Below are positions 1 through 10,247 of a stretch of DNA of 64,000 nucleotides, piece after piece. Below the pieces are notes generated by a model, which searched no databases, was not told the DNA's origin, and saw nothing but the letters and a program-made list of their open reading frames with translations. Source of the DNA: UBA11403 sp963784615. GTDB taxonomy: Bacteria > Pseudomonadota > Gammaproteobacteria > Legionellales > Legionellaceae. The translations under genes and the position numbers were made by a program. The stretch is from contig CAWASG010000002.1 in assembly GCA_963784615.1 (NCBI GenBank), positions 1 through 64,000 on the forward strand, given 5' to 3'. Every line of letters starts with the position of its first letter. The stretch's first letter is position 1.

Positions 1-50
1 GCGTTTTGGTTACTCTTCTTGTCTCTTTCATAGCGCAATTGTACAAACGA

Positions 51-530
51 TCATACTGAAGGGATATAAGGTGGACTCTTTGCAAGATCGGGGATGTTAT
101 GATATCCCTTTGTAATAACGGTGATTTTTACTTTTAACGCGTCGCTCTTTGCAAGATTGCCCGCCAGCGGTATTAGCCAGTAAGACCCCGGGTTTATAAG
201 GGTTTCTTCAGGGAACGCGTCGCTCTTTGCAAGATGCGACGCGTTCCTCGATTCCGTACCATCTCTCACACGCTGCGCTTCACGGTTGCGCTGAACATAG
301 CTTGGGTGTGATAGTCGATAGTTCTGCCAATAGTCCGGATTCTTAGATTGCCAACGCTGGTTTGCCGCTCGTTGGTTGTTGGTATAATCACTGTCACCCT
401 GCATTTTTTCTCGCCGCCACGCATTTTTACGTTCCCGCTGACAAATAGGGGCTGAGCAAAACATCTGATTTGGATTCCGGAGTTTTATAAACTCAGTACT
501 GCAATGCTTACATATTCCTGATTTTTGCAT
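51..530 (-). CDS. Zinc-ribbon protein of unknown function (IS66-associated?)
   Basis: Predicted protein of about 159 residues starting at the ATG at 530; an upstream in-frame TTG is less likely. The N-terminus has a CxxC pair (CKHC) followed by FCSAPIC, consistent with a small zinc knuckle, then a basic stretch (RERKNAWRREK) that suits nucleic-acid binding. The C-terminal third is low in recognisable structure and is partly encoded by a repeated DNA segment (LAKSDAF / LAKSDAL). It lies downstream of, and on the same strand as, two IS66-type accessory ORFs, so it may be cargo or a leftover of that element. I recognise the general type of small zinc-ribbon protein but no precise function. Confidence 0.5.
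   Translation of the reverse strand: MQKSGICKHCSTEFIKLRNPNQMFCSAPICQRERKNAWRREKMQGDSDYTNNQRAANQRWQSKNPDYWQNYRLSHPSYVQRNREAQRVRDGTESRNASHLAKSDAFPEETLINPGSYWLIPLAGNLAKSDALKVKITVITKGYHNIPDLAKSPPYIPSV
136..235. repeat. 22-bp direct repeat pair inside the zinc-ribbon ORF
   Basis: The 22 bp beginning AACGCGTCGCTCTTTGCA occur at 136-157 and again at 214-235, and a shorter relative (CTCTTTGCAAGAT) lies near 75-87. They create the repeated LAKSDA segments at the C-terminus of the overlapping ORF. The likely origin is local duplication or a small repetitive element that has become part of the reading frame. Confidence 0.6.
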
Positions 531-699
531 CGTGCCACCCCATAACAATGTGCATTATTAAATCAATAGCACATGGGCGCTCGATTTGTGGTTGAACACG
601 TTGTTTCCCGCGGAACACGATCTAAATACCGATCTATGGATCAACAGGTTTTGACGAATCTACTTTGTTTGGAATTGGGGAGATATATTGCGAGGTAGG

Positions 700-736
700 G
701 GTGGGTCAATTTTTTTAGCAGAAGGTGGGTCAATTT
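700..736. repeat. Two direct copies of GGTGGGTCAATTT, probable IS end remnant
   Basis: GGTGGGTCAATTT occurs at 700-712 and 724-736. Paired direct motifs of this kind resemble the ends of IS21-type elements (recalled resemblance, not searched). The second copy overlaps the 3' end of the tnpB-like gene, whose product stops abruptly there, so an insertion or deletion at this point probably truncated tnpB. Confidence 0.4.
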
Positions 737-993
737 AACTTAGCGTTGAGGGATTTTGGCCAATAGGCCAACTTGCCTTGAGAGAATCGTTTCGTGCATA
801 GCCAAAAACCCGTGCCGTCGTAAACTAATAGTTTGACGGCTATGCCGCTTTTGTTGCGAAAAGCAAACACTGCGCCATCATAGGGAGAACCTATACTTTG
901 GCGACAAAGCCCCACCAATGCATCGATGCCTTTCCTAAAATCAATTGGCTCAACACTGAGATGCAGGTGATGCTGTGGTGTGATTTGAATCAT
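730..993 (-). CDS. tnpB: IS66-type accessory protein TnpB, 3'-truncated
   Basis: Product of 87 residues with the hallmarks of the IS66 Orf2/TnpB family: VEPIDFRKGIDALVGLC near the N-terminus, then SPYDGAVFAFRNKSG and KLLVYDGTGFWLCTKRFSQGKL. Typical TnpB proteins run to about 110-120 residues; this one ends soon after the YWP segment, where an IS-end-like repeat begins, so the C-terminus is missing. It overlaps the preceding gene by 4 bp (990-993), the usual translational coupling of IS66 orf1 and orf2. The third component, the large TnpC transposase, is absent downstream, so the element cannot move by itself. Confidence 0.8.
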   Translation of the reverse strand: MIQITPQHHLHLSVEPIDFRKGIDALVGLCRQSIGSPYDGAVFAFRNKSGIAVKLLVYDGTGFWLCTKRFSQGKLAYWPKSLNAKLN

Positions 994-1361
994 AACAACG
1001 CGCCAATATGAGGCAATATCAGAGGAAGCTCATGTACGCTAACACAAAGCGTCATCGCTCGATCCTTGCCTTGTATGGTTAATCGAACCTCGGAACTCTT
1101 CAGGAGATTGGTTTTAACCTCATCTCTGGATGCCAAAACAAAACCTTTATCAGCAGGAGATTGTACTCGGCTTTCCAAGCGAGGCTTAAACTGACCGGCA
1201 CTCAGTCGAAGTCGATGACAAATTTTAGAGTGTTTGTGTGCAGGGTAAAGTTTCAACGCCATGGCCCAGAGAGATTCGGGGATCGGATCCGTGCGACTAT
1301 TGCGCTGAGCACGCCAGTCACAAAATGCCGCCTCTACTGATTCTAATGTGATGCTATCCAT
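990..1361 (-). CDS. IS66-type accessory protein TnpA-like (orf1)
   Basis: Product of 123 residues immediately upstream of and overlapping the tnpB-like gene. The N-terminal half (FCDWRAQRNSRTDPIPESLW, then a helical YPAHKHSKICHRLRLSAGQF segment) fits a short DNA-binding protein such as IS66 TnpA, and the C-terminus (KDRAMTLCVSVHELPLIL) resembles the tail seen in such orf1 products. Assignment rests mainly on the coupled position before tnpB. Function in transposition is accessory at best, and the element is decayed. Confidence 0.6.
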   Translation of the reverse strand: MDSITLESVEAAFCDWRAQRNSRTDPIPESLWAMALKLYPAHKHSKICHRLRLSAGQFKPRLESRVQSPADKGFVLASRDEVKTNLLKSSEVRLTIQGKDRAMTLCVSVHELPLILPHIGALL

Positions 1362-1722
1362 CGAGTAAAACTCCTCTGTTAAGAAGAGCCTACTCTACAA
1401 AATCATTCTAGGTATGTCACACAGGCTTGCCGAAAGGTCACCTTCTATTTGAGGTATGGCTACAGTGGTTAAGATGAATGTTTAACATTCATCCAATTTT
1501 TTGGGAGTGCCGTTGAGGCATTATTTTTAAATCGGCGGGCTTTTTTGGGGCATTTTTAAGACAATAAACTAGTGTGAAAAACAACATTAGATATACAGTA
1601 ATTCTATTACTAGTCAATATAAACAAATAGTTATAAGCAGACCGAATTAAGTATCTATATCAAAGCATCAATAATCAGTGGGAACAAATCCATCGAAAAA
1701 TCTGTATAAATCAATGATTTGA
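1362..1722. other. Intergenic stretch between IS66 remnant and island boundary
   Basis: About 360 bp of AT-rich DNA with no convincing gene. I see no clear promoter, terminator or RNA in it. It ends at the tmRNA-derived repeat that marks the island edge. Confidence 0.5.
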
Positions 1723-1821
1723 TGGAGGCGGCGGGAATCGAACCCGCGACAATTTCTATTAACATGTTGATATTACTATGCTTTATTTGACCGCCAATTT
1801 TATTGGGCATATATTGGGTAC
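1723..1821 (-). other. Distal attachment site (att) of the ssrA island
   Basis: Positions 1723-1748 carry 26 bp (starting TGGAGGCGGCGGGAATCGAA) identical to the 3' end of the tmRNA gene at 14671-14696. The copy lacks the encoded CCA and the remainder of ssrA, so it is an att half-site, not a gene. About 55 bp further, 1803-1821 has TTGGGCATATATTGGGTAC, closely matching TTGGGCACAGATTGGGTAC at 11658-11676. Such TTGGG(T/C)AC-rich stretches commonly lie between an att site and a tyrosine integrase gene. No integrase follows here. Confidence 0.75.
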
Positions 1822-1915
1822 TTTTAAGCGCTTTTTATTCTTAATAATCGTCTAAAAAATCGTTTGTTCAGGGGTAAGCCTCAATCACTATATTAAGTTG
1901 CCCCCTAGAGCATAA

Positions 1916-2659
1916 TCAAAGACTGGGACCTGGAGAGCAAAAACGTTTGCTATGTAATTCTTTCTCTAAAACTTGAGTATAAATATATACTAGAGGTCGA
2001 GTTGGTGTTCCATTAATTTTTTCAATCCAAGCTCCCAAAATCCGCTTATCTTTTATCCATTCAAGAACGGTTGGAATTAAACCTCTGTTTACATACCCAA
2101 GGTTTTTATCATCGACCATAATACGTATTGCTGGCTCTTGAGTAATCTCATGCTTATCCACTATTAAGAAAGTAACAGGAGCACCTTCGACAATTTTTAC
2201 ATCATTATTTTCCATATGCCTAAAGCCTGCAACTTCTAATAATAACTCATGTTCATCACTCACATTATTAAAAGGGTGAATTATTGAAAAACCATCTGAT
2301 AATAGCTTAGCACCAGAATACCCCAGCAACGCAAAATCGCTAAAACTAGAATCTGGGCTCAGCCTTATTCCTGCAAGATACTGTGTGAAATCTCCCCGAG
2401 ATCGCGGAGGTAAGCGACGCATAAATGTATCCAACACATTATAATGAGTTTTGTTGATATCTTGAAAAGCGGGATACGACTCAAAGCCCATCAGTTGTGC
2501 TTCATTAAAATCATTAGTGCCTACCAGATAGGTTAAGTTAACCCCTCCCTCTGTGTGGCAAAGTTCAGCAACAATATAACGAGTGCGATGAGCTTCATCT
2601 AGCGGCTGCCAAGCCAATAAAAGCTTTGTTGGTTCAATGATATGTTTAATAAAGTTCAT
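1916..2659 (-). CDS. HIRAN-like domain protein paired with a HipA-like kinase
   Basis: Product of 247 residues. The C-terminal third (around IRIMVDDKNLGYVNRGLIPTV, residues about 180-235) resembles a HIRAN domain, a nucleic-acid-binding fold that often accompanies helicases and, in bacteria, HipA-family kinases. The N-terminal portion (WQPLDEAHRTRYIVAEL, YLVGTNDFNEAQLMGFESYPAF) fits proteins encoded next to HipA-like genes, where such residues contact or sense the kinase partner. It starts only 2 bp after the stop of the upstream HipA-like gene, so the two are co-translated. The HIRAN reading is from pattern similarity and not certain. A role in defence or toxin control is inference from the pairing and the island context. 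Confidence 0.6.
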   Translation of the reverse strand: MNFIKHIIEPTKLLLAWQPLDEAHRTRYIVAELCHTEGGVNLTYLVGTNDFNEAQLMGFESYPAFQDINKTHYNVLDTFMRRLPPRSRGDFTQYLAGIRLSPDSSFSDFALLGYSGAKLLSDGFSIIHPFNNVSDEHELLLEVAGFRHMENNDVKIVEGAPVTFLIVDKHEITQEPAIRIMVDDKNLGYVNRGLIPTVLEWIKDKRILGAWIEKINGTPTRPLVYIYTQVLEKELHSKRFCSPGPSL

Positions 2660-2661
2660 GG

Positions 2662-3408
2662 TTACTGACCTAGCTCGCGCAATAATCTAAAGCATCTAAA
2701 ATTAATCAATTGTAACATAAAGTCAGCTCTCCCGGGGGTTAATTTGATTGGAAGATCAAATTTAATTAAATTATTTAGGATTTTTTCAAAAATTTCATTA
2801 TTAACCCTTAATAAACAATCTAACATGATTTGATGTGTCTCGGGATAAATGCTTACTAATTTCGTCAGCATCTCACCATGTTGCATACCATGAGAGTCGT
2901 TTAACTCCCATTTCATATGATGCCTACCTTTTGAGACATAAGTTTCCATACGCATCTTTGTTTCAAAATGCTCAAATTTCCTTGGAAGAACCTCATACCC
3001 CATACTTGTGCCATTATCAAATGCGGGGGTCATACGTACATTTATTACTGGGGCGCCAATTTCATTATATTCCCTCGCTAAAATAATGCCCCAATTATTT
3101 TGATGACGATCGGTGTTACCAATTAACGCATCAAATAAAAAAATTTTTGCCCAGTCAACGATCCAGTTAAAACTCAAGGTTGGATATTTTTTCTGAAAAT
3201 TCAAACAAATTTGTATAATAGTTTGAAAATTATGCTGCTTACCTTTATCCCGATCATAGTCAGGAATGAGTTGTTGACAAAGATCTCCACCTGACTCGCT
3301 TTCTTCTTTAATTGTCCCAGCAGAAGATAGAAGCCACTCGATTAAAGCCGCACATTGGTTGGTATTGGAATTATACGCAGCAAAGGTTGGCGGCACCGAT
3401 ATGTTCAT
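2662..3408 (-). CDS. HipA-like Ser/Thr kinase, probably missing its N-lobe
   Basis: Product of 248 residues with HipA catalytic signatures: FDALIGNTDRHQNNWGIIL (catalytic-loop type, DRHxxN, about residues 92-110) and a PAFDNGTSMGYE segment (the metal-binding DNG/DNGTS loop, about 128-139). HipA kinases phosphorylate protein targets such as tRNA synthetases and act as toxins. Known HipA-like proteins are longer at the N-terminus. Here the reading frame extends only 17 codons above the ATG, to a TAA, with no recognisable ATP-binding N-lobe. The gene is therefore likely 5'-truncated, or an unusually short version. It is coupled to the downstream HIRAN-like gene. Confidence 0.65.
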   Translation of the reverse strand: MNISVPPTFAAYNSNTNQCAALIEWLLSSAGTIKEESESGGDLCQQLIPDYDRDKGKQHNFQTIIQICLNFQKKYPTLSFNWIVDWAKIFLFDALIGNTDRHQNNWGIILAREYNEIGAPVINVRMTPAFDNGTSMGYEVLPRKFEHFETKMRMETYVSKGRHHMKWELNDSHGMQHGEMLTKLVSIYPETHQIMLDCLLRVNNEIFEKILNNLIKFDLPIKLTPGRADFMLQLINFRCFRLLRELGQ

Positions 3409-3912
3409 GTGTACACCTAATTGATAATAGTTTTCGTCTAATGAGCGTATGATATCTTAATTAAATGAATTTTACATTCGGAGCCAAAACAGGGCATCAG
3501 ATAGTGAAGGGGATAGCAAGACAGTAAACGTCCAATCATTACCAAGTCTATACCGCCGCAATGATCGGCTTATCAGTATTCCGCTAGAGTCTTTCCAGTT
3601 GAATAGAAACTGATTTATTTTAGGCTTTGTTGAGCCGACCATCGTACTGCGGGATGATTTTTAATATTATCAATCTATTTTTTAGTATCTATCGGAGATT
3701 ATTGCAACTGCCCTGGAAGATTTAACCATATTAAAAATCATTGAACTTTTGTAATAGCAGGGAATGTCCAGTCGTTAACAAGCTTATATCCCGCAAGGAT
3801 TGATTTATCGGGGATCCAGCGCCCATAATACAGGGGTGCCCGTTAAAAGATAAAGATCATCTAATAAGATATTTAACGGCAACTAGTCAACGAATTTAAA
3901 CGGGAACATCAA
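3409..3912. other. Intergenic region with a degenerate duplicated segment
   Basis: About 500 bp between the divergent HipA-like and hsdM genes, presumably holding both promoters. Two diverged copies of one segment are visible, roughly 3530-3585 (starting GTCCAATCATTACCAAG) and 3767-3825 (starting GTCCAGTCGTTAACAAG). Read on the minus strand the second encodes PDKSILAGYKLVNDWTF, while the first is broken by stops. I read them as fragments of a lost repeat-containing gene. No confident promoter was identified. Confidence 0.4.
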
Positions 3913-5480
<1,568 letters not shown>

Positions 5481-5484
<4 letters not shown>

Positions 5485-6623
5485 GCGAAATGACCTATAT
5501 GGAAAATCTGCTGGATGGGGTTGAGGTGGAATGGCAGCCTTTAGAACTGTTGGCAAAAATAAAACATGGAAAAGACTGGAAAGGATTAGATTCTGGCGAT
5601 ATTCCCGTTTATGGCTCAGGCGGGGTCATGAGATATGTCGATACATATTTATATAACAAACCGACGGTTCTGATACCTCGAAAAGGCTCTATTACAAATA
5701 TTTTCTATATCGAAACGCCATTCTGGAATGTTGACACAATTTACTATACGGAAATCGATACTTCGAAGGTTGTTCCAAAATATCTTTATCATTTTATTAA
5801 AACCATTGATCTAATGACTTTAGATACTGGTTCGGGAAGACCTAGCCTTACACAGGCTATCTTAAATAAAATTTTAGTTCCCATCCCATGCCCAGAAAAC
5901 CCAAAAAAATCGCTAGAAATCCAAGCAGAAATCGTCCGCATTCTGGACGCCTTTACCGAGCTAACTGCTGAGCTAACTGCTGAGCTAACCGCCGAGCTAA
6001 CCTCCCGCAGAAAACAATACAACTACTATCGCGACCAGTTGTTGAGTTTTGAAGAAGGGGACGTGGAGTGGAAGAAGTTAGGGGAACTGGCGGAGAATCT
6101 TGATTCGATGCGGAAACCAGTAACGAGTGGATTACGAGAAGCCGGTGAAATTCCATATTACGGCGCATCTGGAATTGTTGACTATGTAAAAGACTATATT
6201 TTTGATGGTGACTTCTTACTTGTTTCAGAAGATGGCGCAAATTTGCTGGCAAGGAGTACACCAATAGCATTTAGTGTTAGCGGAAAAAGTTGGGTAAATA
6301 ACCACGCTCATATACTAAAATTCAATACTTATGCTGAGCGTCGGTATGTTGAATATTATCTAAACAGTATCGACTTAACGCCTTACATCTCGGGGGCAGC
6401 TCAACCAAAGTTAAATCAAAAGAACTTAAACAGCATTAAAATTCCAAATCCTTCACCTGAAGAAAAAGCACGCATCGTAACCATACTCGATAAATTCGAC
6501 GCTCTAACCAGCTCAATCACCGAAGGCTTACCGCGCGAAATTGCATTGCGCCAACAGCAATACGAGTATTATCGCGATTTGCTGTTGAGTTTCCCAAAGC
6601 CGGATTCTGAGGTAGCGGTCTGA
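5481..6623 (+). CDS. hsdS: Type I restriction-modification system, specificity subunit HsdS
   Basis: Product of 380 residues with the two-half layout of HsdS: target-recognition domain 1 (about 15-150), a conserved helical spacer ending RRKQYNYYRDQLLSF (about 160-190), target-recognition domain 2 (about 195-335) and a second spacer ending LRQQQYEYYRDLLLSF. Each domain recognises one half of a bipartite DNA site. The first spacer contains a TEL-TAEL-TAEL-TAEL array like that of the EcoR124 family, where repeat number sets the distance between half-sites. The recognition sequence cannot be read from the protein. It overlaps hsdM by 4 bp and looks full length. Confidence 0.93.
5958..6002 (+). 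repeat. 12-bp tandem repeat encoding TAEL in hsdS
   Basis: Three full units plus 9 bp: GAGCTAACTGCT at 5958 and again at 5970, GAGCTAACCGCC at 5982, then GAGCTAACC at 5994-6002. The unit is a multiple of three, so gain or loss keeps frame and changes only the length of the inter-TRD helix. In EcoR124I versus EcoR124II a change in TAEL number alters the spacer in the DNA recognition site (established). Confidence 0.9.
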
Positions 6624-6624
6624 T

Positions 6625-6822
6625 ATGAGCCAGACACTAACGGAAATAGCACAGCAGCTAAAAGACGCCAATAAAAAGGTGCAGTTGATCTACGCTTTTA
6701 ATGGTATGGGTAAAACGCGCCTTTCTCGCGTATTTAAAGAGCTGATTGCGCCCAAAAATGAGTATGGCTTTTGGTAGCAGGTCGGAACCAATGATTAAAT
6801 TCGCTGAACAACAAGGATAACG
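6625..6822 (+). pseudogene. Remnant of an hsdS-hsdR-linked P-loop ATPase (internal deletion)
   Basis: An ATG two bases after the hsdS stop opens a 50-codon frame to a TAG at 6775-6777. The product has a P-loop of the NGxGKT type (IYAFNGMGKTRLSRVFKELI). ATPase genes of this kind, related to RloC/PrrC-style or SMC-like ATP-binding proteins, are commonly found between hsdS and hsdR. After the stop, another frame reads RSEPMIKFAEQQG to a TAA at 6820-6822, which fits a C-terminal tail. The simplest reading is a large in-gene deletion that removed nearly all of the ATPase. The hsdR start follows immediately. Confidence 0.6.
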
Positions 6823-6826
6823 AGGC

Positions 6827-9800
6827 ATGATCCACTACAAAACCATCGCTGAATCAAACAACTTTATCGTACTTGATCAATACAAAAAAAAATGGAAATT
6901 GGTAGAAAGCTACCAGAGCGAAGATTCGTTAGAACGTGAGTTCATTCAGGATTTGCAAAACCAAGGCTATGAGCACCTGCCTGACCTGAATAACCCGCAG
7001 GCCATGCTGGCTAACGTGCGCGAGCAATTGCAGTCTCTCAATAAGGTGGTATTTAGTGATGGTGAATGGCGACGTTTTGTGGAATCTTATCTGGATAAGC
7101 CCAGCGACACCATTGTGGATAAAACCCGCAAAATCCATGATGACTATATTCACGACTTTGTGTTTGACGATGGCCGTATTAAAAACATTTATTTGCTGGA
7201 TAAAAACAACATCACCCGCAACAAAGTTCAGGTGATCAAGCAGTTTGAACAAACAGGCAGCCATGCCAACCGTTATGATGTGACTATTCTGGTGAACGGC
7301 TTACCACTGGTACAAATCGAGCTGAAAAAGCGAGGTGTTGCCATACGCGAAGCCTTTAACCAAGTACATCGTTACAGCAAAGAGAGCTATAACAGCGAGG
7401 ATTCGCTCTATAGGTACTTGCAGTTGTTTGTCATCTCTAATGGTACCGATAGCCGCTATTTTGCTAATACCACCCAGCGCAACAAAAACAGCTTCGATTT
7501 CACTATGCACTGGGCTAAAGCAGATAACAGCCTGATTAAAGACCTGAAAGACTTTGCCGCCACTTTCTTTCAGAAGCACACTCTGCTTAAAGTGTTGCTA
7601 CAGTATTCGGTGTTTGATGTGAATGACACATTGCTCGTTATGCGCCCCTATCAGATCGCTGCCACCGAGCGTATTTTATGGAAGATTGAAAGCTCGTATC
7701 ATGCCAAAAACTGGAGCAAACCCGATAGTGGCGGTTTTATCTGGCATACCACCGGCTCTGGGAAAACCTTAACCAGCTTTAAAGCCGCACGTTTGGCTAC
7801 AGAACTGGCGTTTGTCGACAAGGTGTTTTTTGTGGTGGACCGAAAAGACCTTGACTACCAGACCATGAAAGAATACCAGCGCTTTTCACCCGACAGTGTG
7901 AACGGCTCAGACAGTACCGCAGGTTTAAAGCGTAATCTGGATAAAGATGATAATAAGATCATCGTCACAACCATCCAGAAGCTCAACAACCTGATGAAAA
8001 ACGAAGGCGATCTGCCCATCTACAACAAGCAGGTGGTGTTTATTTTTGATGAATGCCACCGCAGCCAGTTTGGTGAAGCTCAGAAAAACCTGAACAAGAA
8101 ATTCAAACGGTTCTTTCAGTTTGGCTTTACCGGCACGCCCATCTTCCCGATAAACGCTTTAGGTGCGGAAACCACCGCCAGCGTATTTGGCCGTGAATTG
8201 CATTCCTATGTGATTACCGACGCGATACGCGATGAAAAAGTGCTCAAGTTCAAGGTGGACTATAACGATGTGCGCCACAGATTTAAGGCGATTGAAACTG
8301 AACAGGATGAGAAGAAACTATCTGCCGCTGAAAACAAAGAGGCGCTGTTGCACCCAGAGCGTATTCGCGAAATTTCCCAGTATATTCTGAACAACTACCG
8401 CCAAAAGACCCACCGATTGCAGATGAACGCCAAGGGCTTTAATGCCATGTTTGCTGTGAGCTCTGTAGATGCAGCTAAGCTCTATTATGAGTCGCTGAAC
8501 AAGTTGCAGGCCGACCCTTTATATAAAAGCAAGGACAAGCTGCTGAAAATTGCCACCATATTTTCCTTTGCTGCCAATGAAGAGCAGGATGCGGTGGGTG
8601 ACATTCTGGATGAAAGCTTTGATGTGACAGCTATGAATAGCAGCGCCAAAGAGTTTTTAAACGCGGCGATAGGCGATTACAACGCCTTTTTTAAAACCAA
8701 TTTCAGTGTCGATAGTAAAGGTTTCCAGAATTACTACCGTGATTTAGCCAAGCGGGTGAAAAACAAAGAAATTGATTTGCTAATAGTGGTGGGAATGTTC
8801 CTTACCGGCTTTGATGCCCCTACGCTTAATACCCTGTTTGTGGACAAAAACCTACGTTACCACGGTTTGATACAAGCCTTTTCGCGCACTAATCGCATTT
8901 ATGATGCAACCAAAACATTCGGTAATATTGTTACATTCCGAAACCTGGAAATGGCAACCGTGGATGCTATCACCCTGTATGGAGATAAAAACACCAAAAA
9001 CGTGGTGCTAGAAAAGAGCTACAAGGAATACATGGTAGGCTTTACCGATGTAGTGACTGGTGAAGCCAGACGCGGTTTTATGGATGTGGTAAGCGAGTTA
9101 GAGCAACGTTTTCCTGATCCGAGTGCCATTGAAAAAGAGTCTGATAAAAAAGACTTTGCCAAACTCTTTGGCGAATACCTGCGTGTAGAGAACGTGCTGC
9201 AAAACTATGATGAGTTTTCCTGCCTGAAATCGCTGCAAAGCCTTGACATGAATAACCTCGAAGCGGTGGACGCGTTTAAAGCAGAACATTATTTGGATGA
9301 TGAAAAACTGGCTGAGTTACAAACCATACGCCTGCCCGCCGAGCGAAAGATTCAGGATTACCGGTCTACCTACAACGACATCCGCGATTGGCAGCGCCGA
9401 CAAAAATCAGCAGAAGAGAAAGAAAAATCAACCATTGACTGGGATGACGTGGTGTTCGAGATAGACCTGTTGAAATCCCAAGAGATCAATCTTGATTATA
9501 TTCTGGAACTGATTTTCGAGCACAACAAGAAAACCAAAAGCAAAGCCGAGTTGGTTGACGAAATGCGCCGGGTGATCCGCGCCAGCCTCGGCAACCGCGC
9601 TAAAGAAAGCCTGATAGTGGATTTCATCAATCAAACCGACCTAGATCAGATTGGCGAAAAGTCCGGCGTGATCGAAGCATTCTTTTCCTTCGCCCAAGCT
9701 GAGCAGCAACGAGAAGCCGATGAGCTGATAAATGCAGAAAGCCTGAATGCCGAAGAAGCCCGACGCTATATCACCTCCTCACTCAAACGGGAGTACGCCA

Positions 9801-9940
9801 GCGACGCAGGAACAGAGCTTAATGCCATTCTGCCCAAGATGAGCCCGTTAAATCCGCAATATCTGATGAAGAAACAGACCGTTTTCCAAAAGATTGCAGC
9901 GTTTGTAGAGAAGTTTAAAGGTGTGGGCGGGAAAATTTAA
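6827..9940 (+). CDS. hsdR: Type I restriction-modification system, endonuclease/translocase subunit HsdR
   Basis: Product of 1037 residues, normal for HsdR of the EcoR124 class. It cleaves unmethylated DNA after ATP-driven translocation when bound to M2S. The N-terminal PD-(D/E)XK nuclease region shows YDVTILVNG with LVQIELKKRG (about residues 147-168). The helicase motor has Walker A HTTGSGKT (about 307-314), motif II DECHRS (about 407-412), FTGTP (motif III region) and QAFSRTNR (motif VI). The C-terminal helical domain ends near KFKGVGGKI. It follows the deleted ATPase directly. All three hsd genes look intact, so a working system is plausible. Confidence 0.95.
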   Translation: MIHYKTIAESNNFIVLDQYKKKWKLVESYQSEDSLEREFIQDLQNQGYEHLPDLNNPQAMLANVREQLQSLNKVVFSDGEWRRFVESYLDKPSDTIVDKTRKIHDDYIHDFVFDDGRIKNIYLLDKNNITRNKVQVIKQFEQTGSHANRYDVTILVNGLPLVQIELKKRGVAIREAFNQVHRYSKESYNSEDSLYRYLQLFVISNGTDSRYFANTTQRNKNSFDFTMHWAKADNSLIKDLKDFAATFFQKHTLLKVLLQYSVFDVNDTLLVMRPYQIAATERILWKIESSYHAKNWSKPDSGGFIWHTTGSGKTLTSFKAARLATELAFVDKVFFVVDRKDLDYQTMKEYQRFSPDSVNGSDSTAGLKRNLDKDDNKIIVTTIQKLNNLMKNEGDLPIYNKQVVFIFDECHRSQFGEAQKNLNKKFKRFFQFGFTGTPIFPINALGAETTASVFGRELHSYVITDAIRDEKVLKFKVDYNDVRHRFKAIETEQDEKKLSAAENKEALLHPERIREISQYILNNYRQKTHRLQMNAKGFNAMFAVSSVDAAKLYYESLNKLQADPLYKSKDKLLKIATIFSFAANEEQDAVGDILDESFDVTAMNSSAKEFLNAAIGDYNAFFKTNFSVDSKGFQNYYRDLAKRVKNKEIDLLIVVGMFLTGFDAPTLNTLFVDKNLRYHGLIQAFSRTNRIYDATKTFGNIVTFRNLEMATVDAITLYGDKNTKNVVLEKSYKEYMVGFTDVVTGEARRGFMDVVSELEQRFPDPSAIEKESDKKDFAKLFGEYLRVENVLQNYDEFSCLKSLQSLDMNNLEAVDAFKAEHYLDDEKLAELQTIRLPAERKIQDYRSTYNDIRDWQRRQKSAEEKEKSTIDWDDVVFEIDLLKSQEINLDYILELIFEHNKKTKSKAELVDEMRRVIRASLGNRAKESLIVDFINQTDLDQIGEKSGVIEAFFSFAQAEQQREADELINAESLNAEEARRYITSSLKREYASDAGTELNAILPKMSPLNPQYLMKKQTVFQKIAAFVEKFKGVGGKI

Positions 9941-10000
9941 TAAAGAAACAAAGCAGCACTTAATTATCGGGTTACACCACATTGATTGATTGTCGCCCAT

Positions 10001-10165
10001 TACCAATCAAATTTTCAGGGGCGCTATAAAGCGATATTGATTGAAAAAGATAGTTATTTATTAGAATTGTCTCGATATATTGTATTGAATCCAGTTCGTG
10101 CAAGAATGGTAGCAACTGCGCATGAATGGGGATGGAGTAGCTATCTTGCATTAATGGTAATTTGA
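10001..10165 (+). pseudogene. Fragment of a REP-associated/IS200-like tyrosine transposase
   Basis: An open frame without a start from 10001 to TGA at 10163-10165 reads like the C-terminal part of a Y1 transposase: FQGRYKAILIEKDSYLLELSRY followed by VLNPVRARMV and WGWSSY. These match the family signature also visible in the RAYT copies in this window (WEGRYKS and ELNPVRAGMV), but the sequence is clearly diverged, so it is a different and older insertion. The HUH catalytic half is missing. Confidence 0.75.
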
Positions 10166-10247
10166 ACTGAATTCTCACAAAAATGTATCTCATCAATATG
10201 AGGCAAAAGGCAAGACCTGACCCCCGGGGTGCGTTCCTGGTGCGTTT

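Noticed and set aside
1723..1760. A tRNA or second tmRNA gene at the T-arm-like sequence
   Set aside because: Only the T-arm/acceptor end is present, without CCA or any D-arm or anticodon arm. It matches the ssrA 3' end, so it is an att repeat.
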